DNA of 35,960 nt from Ettlia oleoabundans. Its lineage: Eukaryota; Chlorophyta; Chlorophyceae; Chlamydomonadales. The stretch lies in contig JAAMXP010001520.1 of assembly GCA_019693395.1 (NCBI GenBank), positions 1 through 35,960 of the forward strand. The letters run 5' to 3'. This document shows positions 24,172 to 33,547 of the stretch, in pieces (within the stretch, counting starts at the first letter, position 1; each line of letters starts with the position of its first letter). Under the pieces are notes generated by a model that made no database searches, was not told the DNA's origin, and was given only the letters and a program-made list of their open reading frames with translations. Made by a program: the position numbers and the translations under genes.

Positions 24172-24242
24172 ATGGTTGGGTTCAAGGTACGCCGCCACAT
24201 CCAAAGACAACCGATTGCGCGCGCTGCTGCGCAGGTGCTGCG
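24172..24242. repeat. Dispersed repeat copy B
   Basis: Pairs with 22631-22703 in the same orientation. On the minus strand both encode RST...A.AIGCL followed by a dissimilar segment, so the two may be fragments of one decayed mobile element. Confidence 0.6.
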
Positions 24243-24469
24243 CTCCGCCGGCACCTCCATGTGCATTGCTTTGTCCCAAATGTGCACTCACAGCAAAAAT
24301 TTGAAGTGTCGCGATCAGCACCATCGCACAGCCGCTCTCAGTCGGCATTCACTAATCACACGCGGCCAAGTCCAAGTCTTGCCACCGGAGTTATTGGCAC
24401 GGCTATATCGCTACCAGCTCTCGCACCCCTCAATAGTGCATGCAGCAGACTGCCGCAGCGCTGGTCAGA

Positions 24470-26207
24470 ATGGCGGCACCTTGGAAGGAGCCGCTCCAGC
24501 GTGCGTTAAAGCGGGTAAGTCCCAAAGTGTACGGAACTCTTCACGGATGACTGGGCTCTGCTGTTGAGTATAACTCATGTGATGCGTGCGGTGCTGCAGC
24601 AGGTTTGCCATGACGATTTCAGTTGGCAGCTCCCAATGCAGCCCACGGGTAGTGCTCAGCAGGCCCTTGTCCCCCTGGCGCACCCCACCCGCCTGCCTGC
24701 CCACCTCACATGTGCCGCCGTGTCCCAGTCCTGACCCAGCACTACTAACATATTGCAAAGCTGCAGAACAAATCACGTGACAGCCGCTATGTTCAGCTAG
24801 CAACTGTGCGGCCCGACGGCCGTCCCGCCAACCGTACCATTGTGTACCGGGGCTTCCTTGCTGATAGTGATGTGCTCACCTTTGTCACAGACTCTAGGTG
24901 GGTGCTGACATTAGATTGTACTGGCATCGGATTTTAGTGCTAGATATGAAAATTGCAGGCTTTGCACATCAGCCTTCTCAGGCTGTAGAATCCTCCTCTT
25001 GGAGGGGTCTGTGTCGCAAGTTCCGTTGCGGTTAGGCAGACTGTGAACACACAAAGCAAAAGCAGTCATCGCAGTCTCCTATTCTACCGTTGCAAAGAAG
25101 CAGTTGTTAAACAGTGCACTTGGTGCAGCCCCAGGCTGATGTGTGAGGGCAGGGCTGCCCGCTTGAGCAACCTTCTTGCATATGTCAGCACTGCTGCCCT
25201 ACTGCCGCCTCTGCCTGACCTGCCTATGCCACTTGCTCCCCACAACTTCCCTCAAATCAATGTCATCCCCACCAAGTGCTGCACTGTTACGTTCGCCATT
25301 GCACCCACCCTGCAGGAGCCGCAAGATTGAGGAGATAGCACGCAGCCCGTGGGCCGAGGTGGCTTGGTACTTTCCGGACTCAAGAGAGCAGTTCCGCTTG
25401 TTGGGCAGGCTCAGTGTGGTGGATAGCCAAACAGAGGATGCGGCACTGCAGAAGGCAAGTGGAGCTGCCACGTCTGGCATGCTGTGCTGGGGTCATTGGA
25501 AATGGAATGGCGGCCCGTGCGCCAGTTGTGCATGACATATGTTGCCAAGATGGGACCGCCTTGCCTGCCCGTTGACACAATCAATTGCATGGCCGCAAAC
25601 ATACTCAACCTTACACCCAAAGTATTAACCTCATACACAATCCTTCGCTGCGGCACGTGCACTATTGCAGGGGCGTTTGATTGCCTGGAAGAACATGTCT
25701 GACCCCGGGCGGCAGCAGTTTCTGTGGCCTCAACCTGGGGAGCCGCGTGCAGGCGATGACAGCATCTTTAAGCCAGGTGCGGGTTCAGCCAACAGCGAGA
25801 CATAGATGTTTAACATATGTAATACACGCATATACAGGTTGGCTGCTGGAATTGGAATGGAAACACATGCGAAGCTGACCTAGCAGCTGGAAAGCTTTGC
25901 AAACTTGATCGCTGATACTTCACGTCAATGTGGATGGACCTGGCGTGCTGCGTCCCACTCGTTCGCTGCGACTGGCAGGTTACCGCCCACCTATCCCAGC
26001 CGTCTATTCTACTATGCAGATCCGCCCACCGCTCAAGACCCTGTGCTTGACACGTTCTGCCTGGTTTGCCTGGATGTGGAGGAGGTCGACCACCTGCAGC
26101 TTGGGAAGAACACGCGGCGTGTCTACCTGCGGCAGCCGGTGGCAGGACCAGCAGCAGCGGAAGCAGAGGGGGCGTCGGAATGGTCCAGCCAGGATGTGAA
26201 CCCCTAA
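24470..26207 (+). CDS. Pyridoxamine 5'-phosphate oxidase-like FMN-binding protein (Pyridox_oxase_2 family)
   Basis: Five exons: 24470-24514, 24767-24897, 25316-25454, 25671-25776 and 26020-26207, 202 aa, phases closing. It reads MAAPWKEPLQRALKR, then YVQLATVRPDGRPANRTIVYRGF, DVLTFVTDSRSRKIEEI, AEVAWYFPDSREQFRLLGR and, near the end, VLDTFCLVCLDVEEVDHLQL with C-terminal VNP. This is the whole length of the plant PPOX-related protein typified by Arabidopsis At2g46580, including the closing VNP. The split-barrel fold binds FMN. A role in vitamin B6 metabolism is possible, but the family is not proven to be a PNP oxidase. Intron 3 has a GC donor (AAG|GCAAGT); no GT donor keeps the frame. The last acceptor (CTATGCAG at 26019) is chosen because it gives KPDPPTAQDPV, matching the family. 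Confidence 0.9.
25010..25064. repeat. Intronic shared element, copy 1 (intron 2 of PPOX gene)
   Basis: Bases 25010-25044 are identical to 29096-29130. Weaker similarity continues about 20 bases. It contains CGCAA-(6)-TTGCG, a small hairpin. Confidence 0.85.
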
Positions 26208-26335
26208 GGAGAGCCACCTGCCTGCAAGTATAATTAACGCAATATTTATGTCATTCGTGACCTGTACACTTTATTGATATCTCAAAGGCTCCTGTCCGTC
26301 ATAAGGCCCCCATGTTGCACTTGGCGACAGCGGCT

Positions 26336-26352
26336 CGGCCGCTGAGCGGCCG
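26336..26352. repeat. Perfect 8-bp inverted repeat with 1-base loop
   Basis: CGGCCGCT-G-AGCGGCCG. It lies about 130 bases past the PPOX stop and could fold in the 3' UTR. Confidence 0.7.
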
Positions 26353-26469
26353 CTGGCGGCCAGGTCAGCTGAGGGTGTCTTGACCAGTGGTATAAGCGAT
26401 CGGCTGTGCACTACGTCGGCATCGCTCATGTTTATGTAGTCTAAGATAGCGTAAGATAGCGGCACCAGC

Positions 26470-26474
26470 TGTAA
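26470..26474 (+). terminator. TGTAA polyadenylation signal, PPOX gene
   Basis: TGTAA about 263 bases past the stop at 26207. Confidence 0.45.
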
Positions 26475-26687
26475 TCTTCCAGACTGTCACCGAGTGTGGA
26501 AGCAGGTGCGCCGCTTCTTTGATACCGTGCCACTCTCTCGAAGCTTTGCGCGGTGTCTGATCAGCGGCTTACGGCTTGATGGCGGGTTGCTGGTGGCGCC
26601 AACACCGGGCGCGGGCGGCAGCAGCACTCCTGCCCCTCTAGCCGCCTGCTTTGACAAACCGCCTGACTAAACTCTACTGCAGGAGGG

Positions 26688-27731
26688 ATGCCTATCCGCG
26701 GCCTGCCCTACAGCGATGAACAGCTGTTTACTACACTGAATGCCGTTCTTCCGGCGTGGGCGCTCCTGTGTGTGGCGCCCCGCTGGCGCTTCACGCTGCC
26801 GATTGTCACCCTCACCGCAGCCTGCTTTGCTGCGCTGTACGTCCTGCTGATGATCAACACAATCATGGAAGGTATGAAGCAATGTGTTGGCGTGGCTGCG
26901 CTTGCAGCAAGGGTTTGGCGAATGGTTGAATGCGGTGGTCCTACTTGTGCAACAATGAACACTGCCGTAATACCCTGACCTTGACCTAATCTCAATGCCT
27001 CCCTGCCACCTTCCCATTTGCGCAAGTAACGCACCTCCCAGCTTGTGAAACTTGCAGGAGGCGATTCTCCCGACATGTTTACGTTTGAGGGAGTGGCCAA
27101 GCTGCTTTCCACCCGCAGTGCTGTGATGCCCGCCTGGTGGGTGCTCAGCTATGCCCGCTTAGCTATGCCCGCTTAGCAGCCGCTGGTGCCAGGGGATGGT
27201 GTTCCACACAAGGCCAAGGAGCGCAGCGGCTGTCACAGCTGGGATGATTCATGACTGATCAGGTGACGCGCCAGCTGGGGGGTATGCTGGCCATGCAGCA
27301 GCAGGACAAAGACCAGTCTTTGCAGTCTGTGAACTGTTACCATGTTCGTCTGTGCCTCTCTGCAGGGTGCACTATGTTGTGTTTGACCTGTGGGTGGGGC
27401 GGTGGGAAGTCATTGATGCCCAGCAGCGCGGGGTCCCACAGGTGGGTGCTGATGAAGGATGAAGAACAAAAGAATTGCCTGGCTTTTGTATTGCTTTCTT
27501 GCTTTTTTGCTTGCTTTGCTTATGTCTTTGCAGATGTGGTGCCTTGGCAGTGGTTGCAAGATTCACAGCTTCACATTGCATCGATCGGCTGGGGTGCAGG
27601 TCATCATGGCAGTGCCGCTGTTCTTCACCTTGATGCTTGGCCCAGCCGGGCTGCTGATGTACCTTCTACTCATCCGCCCCTGGTTCCGCCTGCGTGCCCA
27701 GCCTGCCACCGACGCCCTCAAGCATGAATGA
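26688..27731 (+). CDS. ABA4-like (DUF4281) membrane protein, tandem copy 1
   Basis: Four exons: 26688-26871, 27058-27136, 27366-27441 and 27600-27731, 156 aa, phases closing. The protein has the ABA4 layout: helix 1 (NAVLPAWALLCVAPRW), helix 2 (VTLTAACFAALYVLLMIN), then KLLSTRSAVMPAWVHYVVFDLWVGRWEV, the signature in which W-x-H-Y and D-L-x-V-G-R-W are invariant, then PLFFTLMLGPAGLLMYLLLIRPW. Plant ABA4 is a thylakoid or plastid-envelope protein required for neoxanthin synthesis, which supplies photoprotective xanthophyll and the abscisic acid precursor. This copy has no obvious transit peptide; a 5' exon joined to the acceptor just before the ATG might supply one. It shares exon lengths, phases and most residues with copy 2 downstream. 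Confidence 0.9.
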
Positions 27732-28510
27732 GCGTCGAACTGTCGATACCAGACATGTCAAGAGTTTACTTTGAGAAAACACAAATTACTTTAGATTTAC
27801 AAAAGACTCTCAAACTGTCAGCGTTGTTGGGTTTATTTTTAGACCTGATACACAGTGAGTCTGTGCATGGCTAGTTTGCAATAAGTTGTTTCGCCCAAGC
27901 AGCTGTCTAGATCGCAGTTCAAGCCATGCAAGTGCAAGTTAGAGCTGCCATCGCCCTGCACGATGGGGACCTTGCTTGCACACAGCCTGGCTGACACCAA
28001 GCTGCCTCAGCACTGGGTTTGGGGATTTCCACCTGCCCAGCCTGTTTGTGTTGATCATTGTTGATATGATGTTGAGCCGAGCGTTGCCAATTGATCCCCA
28101 AGCAGAGTACTGTTGGGTCTGACGTATTGCATGACCATATGGGGCGGCACCCGCACTGCTGGACCAGCGGCGGTGCACCGTCAGCCAGGTCAGCTAGGTT
28201 TACTTCATCACAAATATGGTCGCGTTCCAATGCAACGGACACCGACTCTTCCCGCTCGAACGGAAAAGATAGCCGGGACCGCCTCTGGATCGCACAGTCG
28301 CACCGACTTTGGACTCTTAGGTAAGGCCGCGTTGTTCGTGATAGGGCTACCCTTAACAATCTTGGAACAGTGTCTGCTCAGCCGCTGCATACGTTGGACG
28401 GCGGGTTTGTGAGTGCAGCCAAAACTGAGCAGGGCTGACCCAACGCGCCGGCGCCTGTCACGTTCACCCGGCGCTCAGCAACCTGTGCGCAGACCTTGCT
28501 GCAGGATAGG
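27732..28510. other. Spacer between tandem ABA4-like genes, possible 5' UTR exon
   Basis: An AG|GTAAGG donor at 28320/28321 and a CTGCAG acceptor at 28505 bracket a plausible 185-base intron directly before copy 2. Joining them does not extend the reading frame (a TAG follows), so it would be a 5' UTR intron. No TGTAA was seen after copy 1. Confidence 0.4.
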
Positions 28511-29591
28511 ATGCCTATCCGCGGCCTGCCCTACAGCGATGAGCAGCTATTCACTACAGTGAATGCTGTGCTGCCAGTCTGGGCGCTCCTGTGTGTGGCT
28601 CCCCGCTGGCGCTTCACACTGCCCATTGTCACCCTCACCGCCACCTGCTTTGCTGTGTTGTACGTCCTGCTGATGATCAACAGCATCATAGAAGGTGAGT
28701 ATTGATGCGATATGCATGGTAGTGCGGTAGATGTGCTTCTACAGCAAGAGTTCATTGCGAGCTTGACCTTCGTATCCCCTAAAGCTGGAAGGGCATTACG
28801 CACAAACAACTCGCAATGCCATATGGCTTGCCTACAACTAGTGGGTAGACTTTTCTGGACCCATGCCTTCTTCCTTGTGACGGCAATCCCTGCTATATTG
28901 TACTAGCTGTGTTGACTTTGTGGGCCTTGCAGAGGGTGCGCCCGAATTTTTCACGTACCAGGGAGTATCCAAGCTGCTGTCTACCCGCAGCGTTGTGCTA
29001 CCCGCCTGGTAGGGCTGCCTGTGTGATCTGCTGAGTCAGCCGACATGCCAGCTGCCTTACGGACAGTGCCGGCAACAGACCAAGTGCTGGGGGTATGTGT
29101 CGCAAGTTCCGTTGCGGTTAGGCAGACTGTAAACACAAATAGCAAAGCTGGTCTTGCCAAGTCAGTGATACCTATCCTCTGCATCATGCACATGTGAATG
29201 CATATCCCTGCAGGGTGCACTATGTTGTGTTTGATTTGTGGGCGGGGCGCTGGGAAGCCAACGATGCACAGCAGCACGGGGTCCCACAGGTGGGTGCTGA
29301 TGTGGACATGGCTTGTCTTCTTGCTGCTTGCTGCCTGCCTGCCTGCCTGGCTGCCTTGCCTGCCTTGCCTGCTTCCTTAGCTGCATCATGCTGTAATCAT
29401 GTGGCGATGGTGCTAAGTAGCATGCAGTCCGTTGGCTTTGTCTTTCGGCTGGGCTGCAGGTCATCATGGCAGTGCCGCTGTTCTTCACGTTGATGCTTGG
29501 CCCAGCCGGGCTGCTGATGTACCTCCTATTCATCCGCCCCTGGTTCCGCCTGCGTGCCCAGCCTCCCACTGATGCCTTAAAGGAGGAGTGA
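28511..29591 (+). CDS. ABA4-like (DUF4281) membrane protein, tandem copy 2
   Basis: Four exons: 28511-28694, 28933-29008, 29214-29289 and 29460-29591, 155 aa. Exons 1, 3 and 4 have exactly the lengths of copy 1 (184, 76, 132); exon 2 is one codon shorter. The protein differs from copy 1 at about 6 of 62 residues in exon 1 and 3 of 43 in exon 4, but more in exon 2 (EGAPEFFTYQ versus GGDSPDMFTFE). The WVHYVVFDLWAGRWE and TLMLGPAGLLMYLL signatures are intact, so the copy looks functional. Intron sequences have largely diverged. The exon 2 donor is GTAGGG instead of the GTGGGT of copy 1. Intron 2 holds the shared 35-bp element. Confidence 0.9.
29096..29150. repeat. Intronic shared element, copy 2 (intron 2 of ABA4-like copy 2)
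   Basis: Bases 29096-29130 are identical to 25010-25044 in the PPOX intron, with the same orientation relative to transcription. It is absent from the equivalent intron of ABA4-like copy 1. Confidence 0.85.
29331..29372. repeat. Imperfect (TGCC)n tract in intron 3 of ABA4-like copy 2
   Basis: CTGCC/TTGCC tetramers and pentamers, absent from the same intron of copy 1. Confidence 0.75.
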
Positions 29592-30143
29592 GCCTTGGGT
29601 TGTTTCGCTTATAAATCAGCAAGGGGATGGCAAAGAGGTCAAGCTCAACAGCACACAGCTTACAGCACATGGCTATGGACAGTGCGTTGCTTCAAAGTTT
29701 GGTAGGCGGTTACAGGTTTTCGGCTCTGTTGGGCTACCCTTGTATGATGCATCAACAACATGCACACTATAGGTTCGCACATGCATGCCTGTATATGGTT
29801 ATAGAGCGCACATAGACTAAGCTGTTGATTCAGCCAAGTAGCTGTAGATATGGGAACCAAATATGTTACTTGTGATGTGTGCACAGTGGCAATAAGAGGC
29901 TGGCAGATCAGCATGTTGCAGATTCATCAGCACGACGACGGTTCAGGGTCCTCAGGAGGCGCCAGCGAGCACCAGGTCTGCGTGCTGCAACACCCATCAT
30001 GCAGCTCACTACATATGTCATATGCAAAAAGGCAAAGTGTAAAAATGGCCGTGTTTGCCTGGAGGCTTTCAAAGCAGGCTTAAATAACTGTACCAAATAA
30101 ATTAGCGATTACATACACTCGCACCACGGTTGACGGACCTCCA
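29592..30143. other. Convergent spacer between ABA4-like copy 2 and the D-domain gene
   Basis: The two genes face each other. A plus-strand TGTAA is at 30038-30042. The region is AT-richer than the genes and shows no coding signal. Confidence 0.5.
30109..30113 (-). terminator. TGTAA polyadenylation signal, D-domain gene
   Basis: Minus-strand TGTAA begins 31 bases past the TAG stop at 30144. Confidence 0.55.
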
Positions 30144-31527
30144 CTAGGCAGTGGGGAGGGTTGTGCCCAGTATTCCACCCACTTCTGCTGTGGGTGGAGT
30201 GCTGAGGCTGATGTGCACGTCCAGCCAACGCATGTAGCGCACGTAGATGTTGGAGTAGGGCTGGGTAATGCGGATCTTGAGGTTGGGGTGCTCGATAAGC
30301 ACGACACGGTCTCGGCCCCACTGCAAGGAGGAAGGGGTGGAGACACAGAGTGTGGGTGGGTGGATGGGTGATGTGGGTAGGGAGGCATGCATATGAGGGT
30401 TGGGTGGGGCGCCTATTAGTATACTCCAGTTTCCAAATCAGCTCCTTCCACTACAGGGTGGGCGTATTGGGGCCAAATGTTTGGAAAAGCTGTGCTTGCA
30501 TGTTTGTCTACTGGTGCTGATAGCGGAACGTCTGGACTGGAATGAGGTGTACATTACCACTTTACTCACCGTGAGTGGCAGGAATGTGAGTGTGCCATCC
30601 CGAATGCGCTGCTGGTGCGGCAGGAAGGGCTTGAAGTTGAGGCGCACTGCATGCGAGCAGACAAGCGGCAGGAAGGGCACCTTGATGGAATGTGGTGTTC
30701 ACCTAGTCAAGTGCCATGCAGCGCTCAATGATGGTGCCAACCAGTGGCACAACCACATGGCAGCCTGCCTGCCTGCCTGCCTGCCTGCCTGCTGGAAGCA
30801 AAAGCCAGCTTGCACCATCAAAGGGCCCATTGCGCACAGCCACAGTCCGCCAACCACGGAGGGCAGGGGAGCAGCAGCAGCTTGCAGCAGCCAGTGACAG
30901 TGCTAGGCGGCTTGTCCTGCCGTAGGCGCTTGGTGTTGAGATATCGTGTTTGCCACTGACACTCACCCTTCATCCTGTCGCCAACCAGCCTAACGTTGAC
31001 CTGGTCAAACCGCTGGAAACTCACAGAGCCAAGCGCATTGGTGCCCTGCAGGTAGAAACAACGGGGGCAGCAGCAGGCATGTAGAAGGAACACCAGTTCA
31101 GGTGATGCTCCCCCAGCATGATGGGATAATGCGTGGGCAAGGACTCTGGTGCTCGTGGTGGCGCTTGTGTTGCAATTGCTGCGCAAATGGCGGGACAAAC
31201 AGCCCCCCTGCTACCTCCCATCCGCATGGATGCCAAATACAACAGCTTCTTTCCTCAACAGCAGCTGTCAAGAGTCCGCTGTTGCAGAACCCACCACAGT
31301 GACACACCCCCAGCACTATGCCAGGCATGCGGGGGGTGGGCTGGGGAAGGGGCAGCATCAAGGTAGCTGCATGCAAGGGGCAGCTCAGCAGCAGCTGCAG
31401 CAGCATGCAGCAGAGTGCGAAGGCACCTATCACGAATCAGCCAAGCGCCCCACACCCACCAGCGCACCTCTGTGTGTCCTGTAATCACTCCACCAGTAAT
31501 CCGCCATCTGCGGGTGGACATTATCTG

Positions 31528-31571
<44 letters not shown>

Positions 31572-32298
31572 TGAGAAGCTAAGCAGGCAAGCAGGACGGC
31601 AGCCAGCCAGCCAGGATCAGTGCACTACATTCCTCAACTTATGCTGTCATGGCTTGATGTGTTATGGTTGGTTTGTGATCGTGGGCAGGTTGATGGGCAG
31701 GTGCAGTGTGTGTAACCACCGCAGGGGCACGGAGTTTGCATAGAAATGTGATTGCTAGCAGCCACGTTGGCTGGCACAGTTTAGCTTTGTTGATCACGAT
31801 GCAGCACCGCCCAACATGCCCTCCCTATGGCCGTTCCCGTGCAGCCCAGCCACCATCCCAGCTCACGTTGATCTTGCCGCTTGTTTGTCCAAGTGCGCTA
31901 TAGGTGAATGGCTTCTTGTCAAACCCCATACATCTCAAGCCTCCGTATAATCTTCCCTTTACTGCACGTACATAACGCCGAGGGACGTACATAACGCCGA
32001 GGGAAACTTAGTGCATAGCAACCCGGCAGCGCTGCCAGCTAGCAGGGTGCAAGGTGCAGTGATGGCAAGGGCGGGTGGCTGTGTTGCCTGCATTTGAGTG
32101 GCAAGCGATGGAGTGCTCACCGGTTGCTGTCAAGTCCTCAGCAACACTGCATGTAGAGGCGAACACAAATGCGAGGGTCGTCGGCTTGAGAAGGAGGCAG
32201 CGAACGAGAAGGACCAGCAGGCGTGCCGCCAGCGCCAGGGCGGCAGCATAGCTGGCGGCACATAGCTGCCGCCCTGCCAGCAACAGCGAGGCTGGCAC
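30144..32298 (-). CDS. Secreted-type protein with von Willebrand D/root-cap-like domain; N-terminus unresolved
   Basis: Supported exons: 32298(?)-32121, 31961-31867, 31524-31468, 31045-30967, 30680-30570 and 30320-30144. They read AEDLTATVKGRLYGGLRCMGFDKKPFTYSALGQTSGKIN, MSTRRWRITGGVITGHTE, GTNALGSVSFQRFDQVNVRLVGDRMK, PFLPLVCSHAVRLNFKPFLP, and the end WGRDRVVLIEHPNLKIRITQ ... VHISLSTPPTAEVGGILGTTLP. GFDKKPFTY near the start and VGGILGTT near the end are the bookends of D-type domains, as also in plant root-cap proteins (VxGVLGQTY). Phase 1 at 30967 does not match phase 0 at 30680, so a middle exon is missing; 30880-30816 would fit by phase only. The most upstream exon contains a long hydrophobic run (AASYAAALALAARLLVLLVRCLL) but no in-frame ATG, so the true start lies further upstream. 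The family is generally extracellular; the function is unknown. Confidence 0.5.
30763..30792. repeat. (TGCC)7 microsatellite
   Basis: About 7.5 perfect units, within an intronic or poorly resolved part of the D-domain gene. Confidence 0.9.
31527..31571. repeat. (GCAG)11 microsatellite abutting an acceptor
   Basis: About 11 perfect units. It is the reverse complement class of the TGCC tract at 30763. Its edge is the CTGCAG acceptor of the exon starting at 31524, so on the transcribed strand it forms the CTGC-rich polypyrimidine-like tract. Confidence 0.9.
31966..32003. repeat. 19-bp perfect tandem duplication next to an acceptor
   Basis: ACGTACATAACGCCGAGGG occurs twice head to tail, ending 5 bases from the exon that starts at 31961 (minus strand). 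Confidence 0.9.
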
Positions 32299-33547
32299 GT
32301 CGTGTTGCAGAGGAGAAAGGCACTCCAGACATCATAGTCACCTTGTTCCAGCCGTTGCGACGAGCAGAAGCATCCCCAAGAGCAGGGAAGCTGTTTTTGA
32401 CTCCGCTGTGGACATTGGGCGGAGGCAAACCACTCCCGATGGGTGTTTGGATCTGAAAATACCAAAATGGCGCTGCCAAGACGAGAACCAGAGTACCGTA
32501 AGAAGCAGTAGCCTGTGTCAAGGGTCCGGAGGGTCGGAGGGGGCAGCGAAGCGCGGTATGAGCGGTGCTAGACTCTCAAACGGCTATTACAAACGCAGGA
32601 ACCCCGATGCAAATGTGTCGACACTTTTGCAGCCGCACTGCTGACTGTGATGAGTCGTGCCTTTGGGTTGTGCTGGGTTTCGGCTGTGATTCTGCCGAGC
32701 ATCATACCCAATGCCGCCCCATGGGTGGGTCTGACTACAGAGTCGCCGCGGTGGGGATGCCCGCCCCTAGGGCGCACCCTTGAAGTGCCCCAAGCACAGC
32801 ACAACTGGAACGGTGCGCGCGCTCGCCGCACCACAAACGCTCATGTCCTCCCAACCCGTGGCATCACTGCATCACCTCTCATACCCTAACATTGTGCACC
32901 AATGATTGATTGCAACACTGCTCAGGAGACTGGCTTGCAGAGGGCCAGGAAGGAACCCCACCAGGCGCTGCGCAGCGGTCACTACAAGCAACTGGTGAGA
33001 TATTTTTCAGACATCATATCCAGCGTGCAACAATTTCAGCACCATACACAGCACGACAGAAATGGCAACTATTTCGGGTTGACTAAAGGAAAGAATGAGC
33101 CAACAGAGAGCAGCAGTTTCAACGAAATAAAGGTGTGGCAGCAAAGGAATCAAAGGCGGCTCCGACAAAGGCGCAGGAGTGGCATGCCAAGGGCATATGC
33201 GGGGAGGAGGAAGAACCACGTATACAGGAGCAGGCATACCGACGCATGCGGTAATCACAGCATACATCCGGGCCAGGAAATTAACAGATACACACTGCCA
33301 TACGGACAGGGGTTGGCCGCTGTGCACCCAGACAGCAAACAGCAGGCACACGGTGGGTTCCCATCACCAGGCCCATCGCGGGGGTTGGAACTTCTGGAGT
33401 TGTGCTGCCAAGGCCGCTGCCTCTGTTGCCGGTCGCACAACCCTAAGAACCTATGCAACCACCGATTGAGACTCGCAGCATATGTGAACCTCAGCACACC
33501 GTGTGCTGCCACAAAGAAGTCCAGCATGCAGCACATGTGGGCGGGTG
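32299..33547. other. Region between D-domain gene and CLD1-like gene
   Basis: Should hold the CLD1-like 3' UTR and the missing first exon(s) of the D-domain gene, both on the minus strand. A minus-strand frame at about 32460-32140 (VHSGVKNSFPALGDASARRN) has coding-like composition but joins no known family. Minus-strand TGTAA is at 32591-32587. No element is certain. Confidence 0.45.

Larger units (their letters stand above)
22510..24469. other. Long intergenic region between divergent genes, repeat-bearing
   Basis: Nearly 2 kb separates the EamA and PPOX starts. It contains two related copies of a short repeat (near 22631 and 24176) and a pyrimidine-rich, CCATCTTG/GCCACC-studded stretch at about 23440-23720 that looks like a decayed minisatellite. 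The open frame over it is a composition effect. No gene is supported. Confidence 0.55.
26208..26687. other. Intergenic between PPOX and first ABA4-like gene
   Basis: Holds the PPOX 3' UTR, with TGTAA at 26470-26474, about 260 bases after its stop, a tandem 10-mer TAAGATAGCG x2 at 26442-26461, and an inverted repeat at 26336-26352. The first ABA4-like gene starts right after a CTACTGCAG that could be the acceptor of a 5' UTR intron. Confidence 0.5.

Noticed and set aside
27459..27731. Hydrophobic frame that reads from ABA4-like copy 1 intron 3 into exon 4
   Set aside because: Copy 2 shows the same exon boundary with a different intron, so this is an open intron rather than a separate gene or longer exon.
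28130..28320. Possible transit-peptide exon upstream of ABA4-like copy 2
   Set aside because: The donor is good, but joining it to the acceptor at 28505 puts a TAG in frame; at most it is a 5' UTR exon.
31318..31743. Plus-strand frame with repeated Gln-Ala-Gly-Arg units
   Set aside because: Product of the GCAG microsatellite, antisense to the D-domain gene.
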